NCBI GenBank assembly: GCA_002049455.2 | Contig: KV918812.1 | Coordinates: 62,001 to 126,000, forward strand | Reading direction: 5' to 3' | DNA: 64,000 bases | Origin: Porphyra umbilicalis | Taxonomy: Eukaryota; Rhodophyta; Bangiophyceae; Bangiales; Bangiaceae | In this document: one piece after another, positions 41,262 through 52,964 of the stretch | Position numbering within the stretch: position 1 is the first letter of the stretch | Layout: each line of letters opens with the position of its first letter | Position numbers and translations under genes: made by a program | The notes under the pieces: model-generated | The model's database searches: none | Seen by the model: only the letters and a program-made list of their open reading frames with translations | What the model was told of the DNA's origin: nothing

Positions 41262-43029
41262 CGCCGCGTGCCCCCGCAGACGGACGCAGTAAAAGAGAAT
41301 GGTGGCCTCACCATCGCACAAGCGGCAAACACGGGCCGCGCTCACGGCGGCCCTCGTCCACAGAGCAGCCTCTCACCCCGTCACACACCGGGCAGAGAAG
41401 CGTGAGGCTACCACCCCGTCTCGCACCACCCAAAGAAGAGCGAGGAACGTACCACCAGGAATGATCGGCACCGGTCGCTCATCTGGTTGACGACCACCCG
41501 CGGGCCCCCCACTCACAAAGTGCAGAGGCAGGGCAGTCCTCGCACACCTCGAGGTTGGACGAAGAGGGCCGCACCAACACCGACTAACCAACATGCACCG
41601 GCGCCGGGGAGGGGTGGAGGGGATACGACGAGAGCATAGGCGCCGTACATACGCAGATGGACGAAGGGTGACCACAGACGGAGGGGGGGCACGAGGTGCA
41701 ACGAGAGCCGGTCGTGCAGCCGATCCGGCCGTGGCGGGAGTGGAGGTGGACAGGCGTGAAAGCCGCGCCAGCGGAAAGCTCCCCCCCGCCCCGTAAACGG
41801 CACGCCGAATGGGCGGCATAGAAGACGCAGAGGTGGCCAGAGAGGGGCGCTCGGGACGGCAACGCACGCACACTGCGGACGAGAATCAGTGGGCGCGGAA
41901 GCGGCGGACAACGGCCAAGACCCCTCACTGCTCGCAACGAGACGACGGCCACGTCTGTGGATCACCTGGGTCTCTTGATCGCCTGACCAAGGACGGGATA
42001 AATTCACGGATTTCTGAGAGCCGAGAACCAGTGCCGTTTGATCTCAAGAGAGTACCCAAGTTTTGGCTCTCCCGGCCGTCGAAAGTTTGTGTCAGCACTG
42101 GATGGCACATTTCGATTGGTATGCCAGCCTCACTGTCATTGGGTACCTTCCCGATGCTTTTTAATTCACAGACCTGCAAGCCCTTAGGGGACTGATTCGA
42201 TTGTGTGGCAGAAGTTGCTTCACAAGCTTGGTCTCGCGCTCGAAGAAATTGACCGACAGGCTTCTCCCGGTCTTTGCGCCTGCTCTGCCCCACAGCTCAG
42301 TTCTGGGCACGAGGGAGGCGTGCCGCCGCTGGTGCCGGCCGTGTTCTGCCCACGAGGGAGGCGCTTTGCCCCAGACAAGGGAGAGGCACGAGCCGCTGTG
42401 TGGTCCCTACGAGCCGCTTTGCCCGCGTCGCGGGGCGACTTCGCGTCCCCTGTGGCCACGCACTGCCCTATAGTTTGCTCGTCCCCGCCTGGGTGCTTTG
42501 CGTGCGTCCATCTCTGTGGGCGAGCGAGGCGCTCGGTGCCACGATGAGAGGATGACGACTGAGCAACCCACGATGGGCTCCTGTGGCTACGCGCCGCCCC
42601 CGTCGCCGATGTGCGTACGAGTGTGCTTGCGTGCGGCTGGATTGCGTGCACCCCCCCTACGAGCGCGTGCCCTCGTGAGCCACGCCTGGACGTCTCCTGC
42701 TCTCTGGGGCCAGCTTTGAACCGCCACCGCACATTGCGATCTCCACGTTGAGGCCACACCACTGACACTCCTCTGTTGTCTGTCTCTGTACACCCAATGC
42801 TTGTTCGTCATGCACCGTGACGTCCTCTTGTCTTGCGGAACTCCCGCCCTCCTGCTCTCCCCTCTTTCTCTAGTACGATTGCAACTCCGGGCAGCGGTTC
42901 AACTGGCGGTACCGGGGCGCTCCCTTCCCGCGGGCTCGCTTGGTCCGTCGGTCGCGAGCGGTGGGGGTAGGAGAAGCCCTCCCCCCCTCCCACTGCTTCC
43001 AAGCAGCAGCCGCCGCCCCCTGTCCAACG
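41262..43029. other. Gene-free stretch upstream of the Plavaka-like transposase
   Basis: No gene supported. Composition changes at about 41990-42250 to near 50% GC, then back to GC-rich. From 42300 to 42700 there are repeated CACGAG and CGAGG words but no clear repeat unit. It presumably holds the transposase promoter and possibly the left end of that element, which was not identified. Confidence 0.4.
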
Positions 43030-46000
43030 ATGGCTTGGACGTACGGGGCGTCTCGGTGCTCGGAGTGCGGTGTGACCAAGGCCAACCCGGCAGCCATGCG
43101 ACGGCACACGCTCACCCAGCACCGTCACCTTGGGCGGAACGCAAACCGCCGTCTTCCACCGCAGCAGCGTGGACCCGACCCCGCCCTCGGCCAGACTGGC
43201 TCGGGCGCTGCCTCCACGCTCGGTGGTGACCCCGCCGCGGTCGCTCGTCCTCCCCCAGCCACTACTTCAAGCTTGGCGACGCCTACAGCGGGCACGCACT
43301 TGGTGGACGCGGCGTCGCTCGATGGTCATTGTGGGTCGGTGAGCGACTGCGACGCTGACGACGAGGCGCTGCTGCTTCAGTTGGCGGACGTGGCGGCCGT
43401 GACCGCATCTCAACAAGCAGGTGGCGCGCCTCACGCGGCTGCCAAGCCACCGCTGGGCGGGCACGACGTGGAGGTCCTCGGCGGGGACACTCATGCCCGC
43501 TCCTCTGTCTGCACGGAGGCGCAAGCTGAGTATGAGCGCATTGGTGATGCCAAGCGGTGCCGACCGGCGGTGGAGGCGCGCCCGCATTGCAAGCCGGGGT
43601 TATTTAACACGCTGGCGCTGCGGTTGATGCAAGAGTTCATCCATGAGGCCAACGGCAGTGGCCTTTCTACCACCTTCCAGACCAAATTTTACGAGATGAT
43701 GGCCAAGTGGGATGGGTCTGCGGACGACAGGAGGCAGACGGGCCCGGCCAACAAGATCAAGGACCACTTTCCGTCCGCCAACGCGTTCCGCAACGCCGTG
43801 CGTGACGACTTGGACGAGGCAGTGCTCTCCGCCGGGTGGATGAGATGCACAATGGTCCCAGGTGGCGTGCAGTACGTGTCGTTCTTCCGCTCGGGTTTGC
43901 ACGTCGCGGTGCAGGCGCTACGCAACGCCCAGAAGGTGCAGCTCCGACGTGACGACAATGAGGTGGGCGACCGCCGTGAGTCGCCCATGGATGGGGAGGC
44001 GTTCAAGGCGCATCAAGAGGCAATTGACAATGTCACGGTAGAGAAAGCGTTCGTGCTGGGCGTGCATGTCTACAGCGACGCAAGCTTGCTGTCCTGGTCG
44101 GGAGGTACGTTTGATTCTTGCTCAGCTGCATGTGTGGGTTTTGGTGCTACAGTGGTCTCGCGCGCCGCCGCGGTCGAGCTCCTCTTGCATCGGGCCGCCG
44201 GGGTGCTGTAGCGTGGAGAGCCAGCTACGAGGCTGCTTCCGTATCGAGTTCCATGCTGACTCTATCTTTGCCAGGGCTGCTTCGATCCCGCCTTTCTGTT
44301 TCCTTGCTTCTCAGCCCACTACCTTTATCCAGTCCGAATCCGTGTCGTCAACGACGTTACCGGGGACGACCAATGGTACACGGTTGCCTATGTGCCGTGG
44401 GTGCGGACGCTAAAAGAGCCGGGGGGAAAGGAAAAGGCCAAGGGCAGGCGCTGGGGCGTGCTGCAGCGCACGCTCTACCTGGCGTTCCGTGACGCCATCA
44501 ACGCCAGCCACAAGGGGCATACGCTCGACAAGAGCATCGACGGCTACAACCTAGCCTTCTTTCGTGTGCTGCTTTATGCCTGTGACAGGCCGGAGGAGCG
44601 ATCGGTTCTCTGCCTGAAGGCGGGTAAGTGCACCTACCCGTGCACGTCTTGTATGGTGCGGGCTGACGACGCGTGCACCGAGGCGGGCGTAAACGCCGCT
44701 GACAGGGACGTCGTGAAGACTCTCGAGCGGCACCTAGAGGCAGTCCATCTGAGCCGGACGACAAAGAAGCGGAAACGCCGCGTTATGCTGGAGACGGCAA
44801 GCAGCATCAATGCGTTTGTTCCAGCGCTCGCTGCTCTGGGTGGGCTGGGAACCGTGCCGCACCATCTTTACAAGATGATTGCATTTGACCCCCTGCATGT
44901 ACGTTGTACTCGTGTGGCGTGCTACGTAAGGGGTAGGGGGGGACCGTGCGATTTCACTCACGTCGTTCTAGTGCCGCCCAGACCGGTTCTAACGGGCTGT
45001 CTTGCTGATGGTATCCCACACGCCGTGACGTGCTGCTTGCAGGTCCTGGACCTAGGCATCACGAGGATGCTATGCCACCGCCTTATCCTCGTTTTCTCGC
45101 ACGTTTGCAAGGAATACTACCCGGAGTTCAAGGACGAGAGCACCACCGCTCGGGCGGGGAACACGCGCACCGAGTTCTTGGGACGTCGAAGTCTGGCTTC
45201 TTTCATTCCCCCAGGGTACGTTGTGCGTGCGCGCGCCTGTATCGATATGTTTGCACCTCTGCGCACGGCAGCGTGCACCGCCTATTCGACTCTTCATGGG
45301 TGGCTGCACTGCTTTTCTATCTGGTTTTGGGTTGCTCACTGAAGCATGTTTCTGATACAGCTACTTGTTTGCTCTTGGATGTGTCATTGGCCTCTTACTT
45401 TCTCTCCATAGATACCTGGTGGGCCCCAAAGAGAAGCAGGCGACCTTCACGGGTCGGCAGCAGCGAGCCGGAGTGTGGTTTTTGGCCTTTCTCGTCGCCG
45501 GGCTCTTTGGACCAGGCACCCGAAGGCGACCGCCCCCCAAGAAAAAGCAAAAGGAGCGCGCCGCCACCAAGCATGGTGGGGCTAAAACCCCCATGCCAGT
45601 GCGTCGTCGGCCGCCACCGGCGTCGTCCTCGTCGCGTCGTGCACAAGACCTCGGCCGGGCAACAGTGGCAGGAGGCGACAACGACCAAGACGTGGACGAC
45701 ATCATTGAGTCGCTGTTGCGTGCGGACGCCGACGGTTCCAGCAATTCCGACGGTGGCGGTAACGCGAGCGGCGCCAGCAGCAGCGCGGGCTCCGCGGGAG
45801 AGGACAGCGACGGACCTAAGCCAGCTACCACCAGCGAGAAGCCGGATGGCGACGATGTCGGCGACGAGTGCGGCAACGAGGACGAGAGCTCGGTGTACCA
45901 GAACTTAGCGTTCGATTGGGACCTGTACCGCAGCAAGTTTGGAGACATGCCCTACAAGGTGGCCGTCACGCACATGTTTGTCAAGTATGCGGAACTGGTG

Positions 46001-47032
46001 GACCGCCTGGTCGGAACCTTCCACTGCCGCCCGCCCATGACGGTGGCGGAGGGTGAGGAGGTGGCGCGCCTGTCGCGCAGCTTCGTCCTGGACATCCTGA
46101 CGCCGGTGTTGGGCAAAGTCTTCAGCACAAAGGTGCATAAGCTCCTGGCACACGTCCTCGATGCGATTAAGCTCCACGGAGCCATCAAGAATGGGGACAC
46201 CGGTAGCAATGAGGCGCTCCACGGCAACGAGAAGAGGCGGTACTGCAGGACCAATAAGGACGAGGACAACTTCCGAGCGCAGCTGCTGCGTGTCGGTCAG
46301 GGGACGTTGGAAATCAAGTCGCGGCAGGCCCGCGAGGACGCGGAGTTTGATGAGTGGTTTGACGACGGCGGCGACGTCGCCACCGTGGCAACCGCGGTCC
46401 CCGACTGCGGCGTCGACACCACGGGCAGGGGAGTGGCGTCTCGCCGCACGGCGACGATCACCCTCGACGAATTGGCGGCGCGGCCTGGCCTCAGCGCTGT
46501 CGGCTTTGCACTCAACAACCCTGCCGGAACGGCCGCCGTGCGCACGGCCAACTCGTACACGTTTTCCCCCAGATACCCTTGTTGCGCCGGCGGCCACCCC
46601 AAACAGCACCTGCGCGCCGCCCCACTCTACCGCGGCCTCCCCTGGTTCGACGGTGTGGCCTACAACGTGCCGGGTGACTCGACCGGCTTGGTGAGGTACG
46701 GGGAGGCGCGCTCCATCGTGCGCGCTGTGGCCGGGGCAGCCGTCGACGTGGTGGTGGTTGCGGGGATGGATATTTGCGAGTCGATGCCGGGCTGCCCCCT
46801 GGTGGGGGGCGGGTGTGCGCGTCTGTGCTGGTCTATGGAAGTGGGCGATGAGTGGCCCGCGCTGCATGCCATCCCACTGACGTCTGTGTTGCGGCTTGAG
46901 CACATCGTGCCTGACCAAGACCAGATAACCCGAGACCACGGCATCACCGCCACGCCCAAGACCGTACGCGACACTGCTGGCCACCGGCGCCGGGCCCGCT
47001 TCTTTGTCAATGCCTTCTATCCGTGGCCCTAA
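43030..47032 (+). CDS. Plavaka-like (EnSpm/CACTA-related) transposase, four exons, N-terminal C2H2 finger
   Basis: Exons 43030-44104, 44315-44898, 45043-45215, 45412-47032. All three donors are GTACGT, phases agree, and the product has 1150 residues. A C2H2 zinc finger (CSECGVTKANPAAMRRHTLT plus QH) sits at residues 11-33, typical of Plavaka transposases. The core follows: VLGVHVYSDASLLSW joined to SGAHYLYPVRIRVVNDV, a Cys cluster CTYPCTSCMVRADDAC, FDPLHVLDLGITRMLCHRL across the exon 2/3 junction, and late KVHKLLAHVLDAIKLHG with NEALHGNEKRRYCRTNK, matching the Plavaka KFH...TE..H...K.AYRATN block. An acidic linker lies in exon 4. Inferred: cut-and-paste transposition. No break is visible in the joined exons. 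The exon 4 acceptor could also be 51 bp earlier in frame. Element ends were not found. Confidence 0.75.
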
Positions 47033-48956
47033 AAAAACTCTGTTCTGCTTGCTAGCTTACAGCCCAATGGTGGTGACGACCTCTTGTGTCTTTCTCAGCA
47101 GCGGTTCCGAGCTGGTTCTACGCAGTTGAGAGGGCGGCGGATGCCTGTAGTTGGTCAGATAAAGGCAGCAGCCGCACACTCAGAGCTCACGGAGCAGCCG
47201 TGACCATCTTAGCGGTGAGGAGACCGGTATCGCAGCCGTTGCAGGCGCGCGGGGCCTCGGACGCAGTCGGCAAGAACGGACTCCCGCGGCTAAGTCAGCG
47301 TGCCCGTCTCCCTGAGGTTGGCTCGAGCGGATCAACCGGCTCCTTGCCACACGAGACTCTCTTGGTCTCCGATTGGCCGTCGCTGCGAACACGCGTGCCC
47401 CGTGAGAGGTTCCTGGTCGTCTTCAACGGGCACGCGACCTGTGTTGCCGGCTGGGCTGATGCCGGGAGCTCCTCATTGGCTGCGTCGTACACAGTAGCCC
47501 CTTCTCGACAAATATCCGCAACGGAGGCTTAAAATGCGGTCCCATCGACACGATGGGTACCGATGCGGACTGCGATGCGCATCAAAAGCTCCATCGAAAA
47601 TTGGACGGGATGGGGTTGATGCGCATCAGCCAGATTCGATGGACCGGCGATGGGGTGTGCACAAGAGCTGACGATACAAATCCTTGCATCGTGTCCAGTT
47701 TGGGTGCGCCCACAAACACTCCTGCGGCCAGAGCCCTCCGTCTGGCGCACGGGCCCTTCCAGATTCCGGTCCGTGGCGGCCCAAGGGCCACCAGATCCGC
47801 TGGTCTTTCTACTGGCGGAGGCCGACCCAGTGCAGCCAGCCGGGGCGGTCAGCTGTCAAGACTCTTGCACCGGCTGCGGTTCAACGAAAGCAAGCCCACC
47901 ACGCAGCCTGTGGCGCATGCAAACCGTTCCACGCAAACCTCCGCGGGAGCGAGGCGCAGGGAATCCGCGTAAGAGGTGATCCGACGGAGATGACGGCGCC
48001 GCGCGCAGGCCTGGGGGTGTTTGAGGGAGAGGGTTTCAGGTCCTCGCACAGATGGAATACCGAGACCACAGCTCCGCGCGCTGTAGAGAAGCGGTGAAAC
48101 CCGGGCCCACTACACAAGCTTGGCGCCTCCCGTCGGCTGCACGACCGGTTTTGGTGGGCGTACACGGGCGCTACGCTCAACCGGGGGCTGCAGAAAGAGC
48201 CGTGACGGAAGTGACTCCCCGCGGGAGTACCGCAGGTGGCGCCCGGCGCCTCACCGGGAAAGCGACAAAGCAGCCCTCCGCAGACACAAGTCCGGACGGG
48301 AAGGCTCAGCGGATGGCTGAAGCGCGGCGCTCATCCGTCCAGTTCGATCCCGAATCATTCCTGTTGTCGCCTCGATATTGTATGTGGAATCTCCCAGCCA
48401 CACGCTGACGGCGTCCCGCCCCCCCCCAAGAGGTCTTCTGACGCTCGTAGTGTGTGCCCCCGCGCTCCGCCCGTGGTCTAGGCCCCTGCGTTCCGCCGAT
48501 GGCCCGCCTTCCACCGCCGCAGTGACTGCTGCGATGCCACGAGGGCCCCACTGCAAATGGTGGACCACGCGTCAGCGCATGGCCAGCCGACACCAACGGC
48601 TCTCCCACCAGCGTTGGTGGCGGATGGACCCCGAGGGTTCCGACAAGCATGGCCGGCTCGTCTGCTGGCTGGCATTGCACGCCCGCTGTGAAGCGCAACC
48701 GCATCGTCGGTTTCTCAGCAGCAACCAACGGCAGTCGATTTCGCTCTCTGGGGGAGGGGGGAGCTCTGGTCGCGATGGTCACGATGCATGGCTGCGACAC
48801 GCCCCCGGGAAGCATCCAATGCATTCAATGATGCGGTCAGCGCGACGGATGGGCCCCACCGCTCGCTCCCTCCCGACCGGACCCCGGTAGCGCGAGCGTT
48901 CTTTGGTCACCCCCTCGCAACACGTCGGGCGGCGATGCTGGTCCTAGAGCTATTGG
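47033..48956. other. Gene-free stretch 3' of the Plavaka-like gene
   Basis: No gene supported. It contains a motif cluster at 47530-47660 (GATGCGCATC, ATTCGATGG, CCGGCGATGG) related to 38258-38300, and many short frames without domains. The right end of the transposon may lie here. Confidence 0.4.
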
Positions 48957-49260
48957 CTAGTGGCATTGCCAGGAGGACGCCTCAAGCGGCGCCGCGGCAC
49001 GTGCGCTTTTGATGGCGGCAGCGAGTGGCGTCCAACCCGCGGGCGTCCGCACCTGGGTGCGCGCCTGTCGGCCAAGCAGGTGCCGTTTCGCGGTGTTTGG
49101 CGGCGATCCTCCATGTTGCTCCCCGTAGTCAATAGGTTCCCCCGTGTATCTACCAGTCCCTCCGTGTACCTTCTTTGCCGTGCCCTCCACCGTGCAGAAC
49201 CCCCTCGATTGAATCAGCGCCGTTTTCGATCAGCAAGCGGCACCCAGCATCGGCACCAGT
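48957..49260 (-). pseudogene. Ankyrin-repeat-like remnants
   Basis: Two minus-strand fragments in separate frames resemble ankyrin repeats: GCRLLIENGADSIEG at about 49260-49205 and TPAGWTPLAAAIKSARAAA at about 49060-48995. They match the consensus end (LLxxGAD) and start (GWTPLxxAxxxG) of the repeat in the right order. The surrounding sequence shows no continuous domain, so this is either decayed or spliced in a way not resolved here. Confidence 0.3.
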
Positions 49261-49989
49261 GGCCTCCCCCCTTCCACCGCATCGCGGCCGCACCCCCAGC
49301 CGTGGCCATCGCGAATACACGGGCGGGATGGGGACCGGAAGGCTTTCAACTCCCGCTCCCGCAAGTACCCACCTACGGGCGGCAGGCACGGCGTCCGGCT
49401 TCCGACGCTCAAACCTCTCCGTCCGTGAAGGCGTCGCGCCCGCCACCTTCCATGCCACGCGAACAACGGCAGCGCGGATGGGGACACGATTTTCGGCGTG
49501 GTCGCCGCAGGCACCGCCGTCCTGGGGCATGCTTGGTGACGAAGACAGTCAGGCAAGAGCGCCCGACCACGCTCGGCGTGGCTCGACTGTACGGATTCGA
49601 AGGAAAGGGGGGCCGAGGCACACGGCTGCCAACCCCCCCAAAAAAAAGTATGAACAGGGCAGGAGGCAGCCTACCTGATGGCGATCAAGTGTAGGTGGTA
49701 CAAAAGAGTCGGACCAGGATTCTGCACCACCGACGCCGCTCCCAGACATGGTAGTCGCGGGCACGGACGGGACGAGGGCGTGCCCCGTTGCCATCGCCTG
49801 CCAAGTGGTCGCGCCACCGGCGCATGCAGAGGGCCGGTCAGCAGTCGCCGGTGGCGCGCGACTGGCGGTGTCCATTGGACAAAACCATCACGGTCGAATT
49901 GGCTGTTGATGCATGCGCTCCGCCGGGGGAGCGCAAGCCCCACGTCAGTGGAAGCTACGGTTGGGATGAGCGCCCGGCGCGCTACTTTG
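49261..49989. other. Gene-free stretch
   Basis: Frames on both strands, none with a recognised domain. A donor-like CAG|GTAGGC on the minus strand near 49675, after an open stretch, might mark an exon of the ankyrin-like remnant, but no product could be built. Confidence 0.3.
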
Positions 49990-50280
49990 GGGCACTGATA
50001 GGGCGCGGTTAGGGCGCTGATAGGACGCTGTTTGCGCCCTTCGAGGGTAATTTGACCAGGAAAAGTAAATCTGAAAAACCTTTGAACGGCTCCCCAATGG
50101 GTAGCCTAGACCACCTTCAGCGGCCACGAGAAGAAATGAAATAAAATAGGGGTGCTACATATGTCTGAAATATTCAAACCGGTGCTACTCGGGGTCAGCT
50201 TAGGGCGCTATTAGACTTGAAACGGGCGTGGTTAGGGCGCTATGAGCGTTATTACGCCCCGAACTAGGGGCGCTCCTACA
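49990..50280. repeat. AT-richer block with recurring TTAGGGCGCT motif
   Basis: TTAGGGCGCT occurs at about 50009, 50200 and 50232, with variants TGATAGGGCGC near 49998 and CTAGGGGCGCT near 50265. All are in the same orientation, in a block of markedly lower GC ending about 165 bp before the J-domain start codon. It could be clustered regulatory sites for that gene, or subterminal repeats of a transposon end. No matching inverted end was found. Confidence 0.55.
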
Positions 50281-50443
50281 AACCCTCGTGGAAGCAGCAT
50301 CCGGCTGGCAGGGCGGCCAGCCTCGCACTCGCGGCTGCTGATCGATCCTCTCCGCCGTCACTTGCCACAGTGCTCCCCCCCCGGCGCCATTGGCGTCGGT
50401 GCGACTCCCCCCACGTGCTGGCCTCTTCCGCACCCCCCCCGCT

Positions 50444-52464
50444 ATGAACAAGGACTATGAAACTCTCGACGTTCGGCCGTCGGCCACCGACGCCGAAGTC
50501 GCAGCGGCCTTCCGCCGCGGTGCGCTGCGGTACGTGCGGTGTCCGCACCGCTCCCGCGCCCTGCCGCCCGCCAGCGGCGCGCGCCCCCGCCCTTTCCGCC
50601 TACTGCTCATGCCGTGCGCAGTCACTGACGGTCGTCCCCCCCGCCCGCGGCGACCAGCCTGCGCCGTGCTGCTCGTTTGCTCGACCCCCTCCCTGCCTCG
50701 TCCCCTGCCGCTGCCTCCCCCCTCTGGTCCTTCCCCGTGCGTGCACGTCCCCGCTTCCACCACCCCCCCCCCCCCGCCCCCCCCCCCCCGCTCCCACGCA
50801 GGTACCACCCCGACCGCCACGCGGGAAGCGCCGCCGACGCGGCTGCCGCCACCGCCACCTTCCAACGCCTCGCCGCCGCCCACGAGGCCATCCGCACCCA
50901 CCGCGACCGCGTGAGTGTCCCCCGCGGCGGCGGCGGCGGCGACCGCGGCGGGCGCGGCGCGCCGCCCCCCCCCGGCGGGTGGGCGGCGCCCGACTGGGCG
51001 CCCCGCGCCGCCGGCTGGGGGGGCGGGCGCGGCGGCCGCCCCGGGCGGCACGGCGGCCGCCCGCCCGGCTGGGCGGCGGCCGCGGCGGCGGCGGCGGAGC
51101 GGTCGCGCATGGCCGCCGCCGCCGCCGCGCGGCAGCGCGTCGTGTATGAGGAGGAGGGGGGGGGTGGGGGCGCCGGCCGGCGGCGGCGCGGGGGGGGGGT
51201 GGGGCGACGCGGGGCCGTTTGGGCGACGGTACGTTGGGCGTCGCTGGGGAGAGGGGGGGGGGGACGGGCACCGCGCGTGTGGCCGGCGTGGCTGCGGCTG
51301 AGGTGGCGGGTGGGAACTTTTGGCGTGCGCCGTCGCAGCGCTGGTTGTGGAGGGGGGGGGGGGGGGGGGCAGCCACGGCCGCCAACGTGGAAGCGCGCCT
51401 GTGGGCGCCGGTGCCAGCGCACGATGCGCGCGGGTGGGGTGAGCGGCGGCGGCAGGGGGGAAGGCCACCACCACCGCCGTGTGCGAGTGCCCCTCTGCCG
51501 CCGCCGCGGTGGGCGCTCCGGACGGCCGACTGACGCGCGGGGCGAGCGGCGTCGCGGCGGGGTGCACGTGCGCCACGGGGCGGGGCGCGGGGGACAGGTG
51601 GGCGACCGCCGCGGCGGGCCGGTCGGGCAGCGGCGTTGGCGCGGCGGGCCTGCTGATGGCCGTCATGTCGGTGGTCGGCCTCGGCTACGTGGCGCTCGAC
51701 TCGGCGTGGCAGGTGCGTTGCGGGGGGTGACGGCGGCGCAGCGGGGTGGGTGGGCGCTCCCGCTTTGACGGCGCGCGCTGGCGTGTAGGAGGGCGGAGCG
51801 GTGCTGCCGCCGCATGCGTGGTGTTGAGTGAGGGTGCGGTGGGGGGCGTGCGCAGCCGCTGCGGGCGACCGCGTCGGTCCAACGCGACGCGCGTGGGCGG
51901 GTGCGGGTCGGCCTGCAGACGGGCCTGCCCCCCGCGTCGGCGGTGGTCGAGGCGGCCCGTGGCCGGCCGCGTCGGCCCGCCCCACCCCGGCGTCTGCGAC
52001 ACACGGAGCGGCACATTAACTCGCGGCGCTGTGCGTGCGGTCCCCCCGTGCGCCCCGCCTGCACGCGACGCCCGCCCGTGACCCGTCCGCCCCGCTTCGC
52101 GGCCGTGTGGTCGACCCCCCCCCCCCCCCCCGCCGCCCGCCGCCGGTGCGGACAGGCGGCCAACCGCGGCAAGGCGTTTGGCGACCTCGACGGCGCCGCC
52201 GCCCCGCGGCGGCGGCCGCCCCGGCGGGGGGCGGCGGCGGCGGCACGGACCGCCGCCGCCCCGGCCGCCGCGTCGGACGCGTCAGCCGAGGGCGGGGCGG
52301 CGGCGGCCGCGCCGGCGGCGGCGGCCGCGCCGGCGGCGGCGGCGGCGGCGGCGGCAGGCGAGTCGGCGGGCACTGGCGACGGCGACGCGCCACCGCTGCC
52401 GCCGTCGACCGTGCCTTTCTCGCTGCCGGCGCACCCGCGGCGGCGGCGGCCGCCTGCGGGTTGA
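50444..52464 (+). CDS. J-domain (DnaJ/HSP40-type) protein with a membrane-segment exon
   Basis: Exon 1 is 50444-50529 (MNKDYETLDVRPSATDAEVA ...), donor GTACGT; acceptor CACGCAG after a C-rich tract; exon 2 is 50802-50910 (R, YHPDRHAGSAADAAAATATF ..., EAIRTHRDR), donor GTGAGT. Together they form a complete J domain of about 65 residues with an intact HPD, the motif that stimulates HSP70 ATPase. Further exons are partly resolved: one ends at 51712 (donor GTGCGT) after a hydrophobic segment GLLMAVMSVVGLGYVALDSA (51649-51708), and a last phase-0 exon is 52156-52464 (AANRGKAFGDLDG, then Ala-rich). The start of the third exon is unknown. Likely a membrane-anchored HSP70 co-chaperone; the compartment is not evident. 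Confidence 0.65.
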
Positions 52465-52621
52465 CCCCGACGCGTGGGGGTGGACGGGGCGGGGGGGAGA
52501 GGCGGGTGGGGCGCGGAGGAGGGTAGGGGGGGGAACATGGAGGAAGAGTTCCCACGAAATTAGCGTCTTCGATTTCAAGCCACACGAGTTCTCGTAAGAA
52601 TGGGGCAAGTGGGATAATACC
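52465..52621. repeat. Copy of a dispersed repeat 3' of the J-domain gene
   Basis: On the minus strand, 52560-52595 reads GAACTCGTG...GAAATCGAAGACG...TTCGTG, similar to 63744-63790 on the plus strand. It is a short fragment of a repeat family also seen near 55400. Confidence 0.5.
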
Positions 52622-52714
52622 AGCCTTGGCTTCTGAGATTCAAAAGCCAAGGCTCAAAAGCCAACCCCCCCCCCCCCGTGCGCACGTGGGGGGGGGGTTG
52701 GCTTTTGAGCCTTG
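52622..52714. repeat. Compound hairpin with poly-C/poly-G arms
   Basis: AGCCTTGGCTT (52622-52632) pairs with AAGCCAAGGCT (52644-52654). The latter also begins a second hairpin: 52648-52664 pairs perfectly with 52698-52714, extended by 13 C against 10 G, around the palindromic loop GTGCGCAC. Three copies of one word thus compete for pairing. Confidence 0.9.
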
Positions 52715-52964
52715 CACGTGCATGCGTGCAGGTGCACGTTCCGCAGCCCTTACAGACAGAGTGCTGACAGCAGCGGCGCAGCGTGATGGACTGCTATCCC
52801 TTCATCATGAGGACTTCAACTCCCTGTACTGCCGGTGAGATGAGCGCCCATCTAGACGCTGTGCTGTTTTCCTTTCGACGTTCTCCCAGCGACATCTCCG
52901 TTCATATGCGTGATCGTGGGCGAGAAGATTTTGCCCTTCTGGCCCCGATCCCCCACGGCTGCCC
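52715..52964. other. Short unassigned segment
   Basis: Near-neutral composition. A plus-strand frame opens here and runs into the minisatellite, but its first 50 residues have no recognised domain. No gene assigned. Confidence 0.3.

Noticed and set aside
42940-43029. Upstream start for the Plavaka-like transposase
   Set aside because: The ATG at 43030 lies just before the zinc finger; the extra 30 codons have no conserved feature.
49993-50010. CACTA-type transposon end (CACTGATAGGG) for the Plavaka-like element
   Set aside because: No inverted partner or target duplication was found on the other side of the transposase gene.
49990-50280. Telomeric repeat remnant
   Set aside because: TTAGGG appears only as part of a longer TTAGGGCGCT word, not in tandem.
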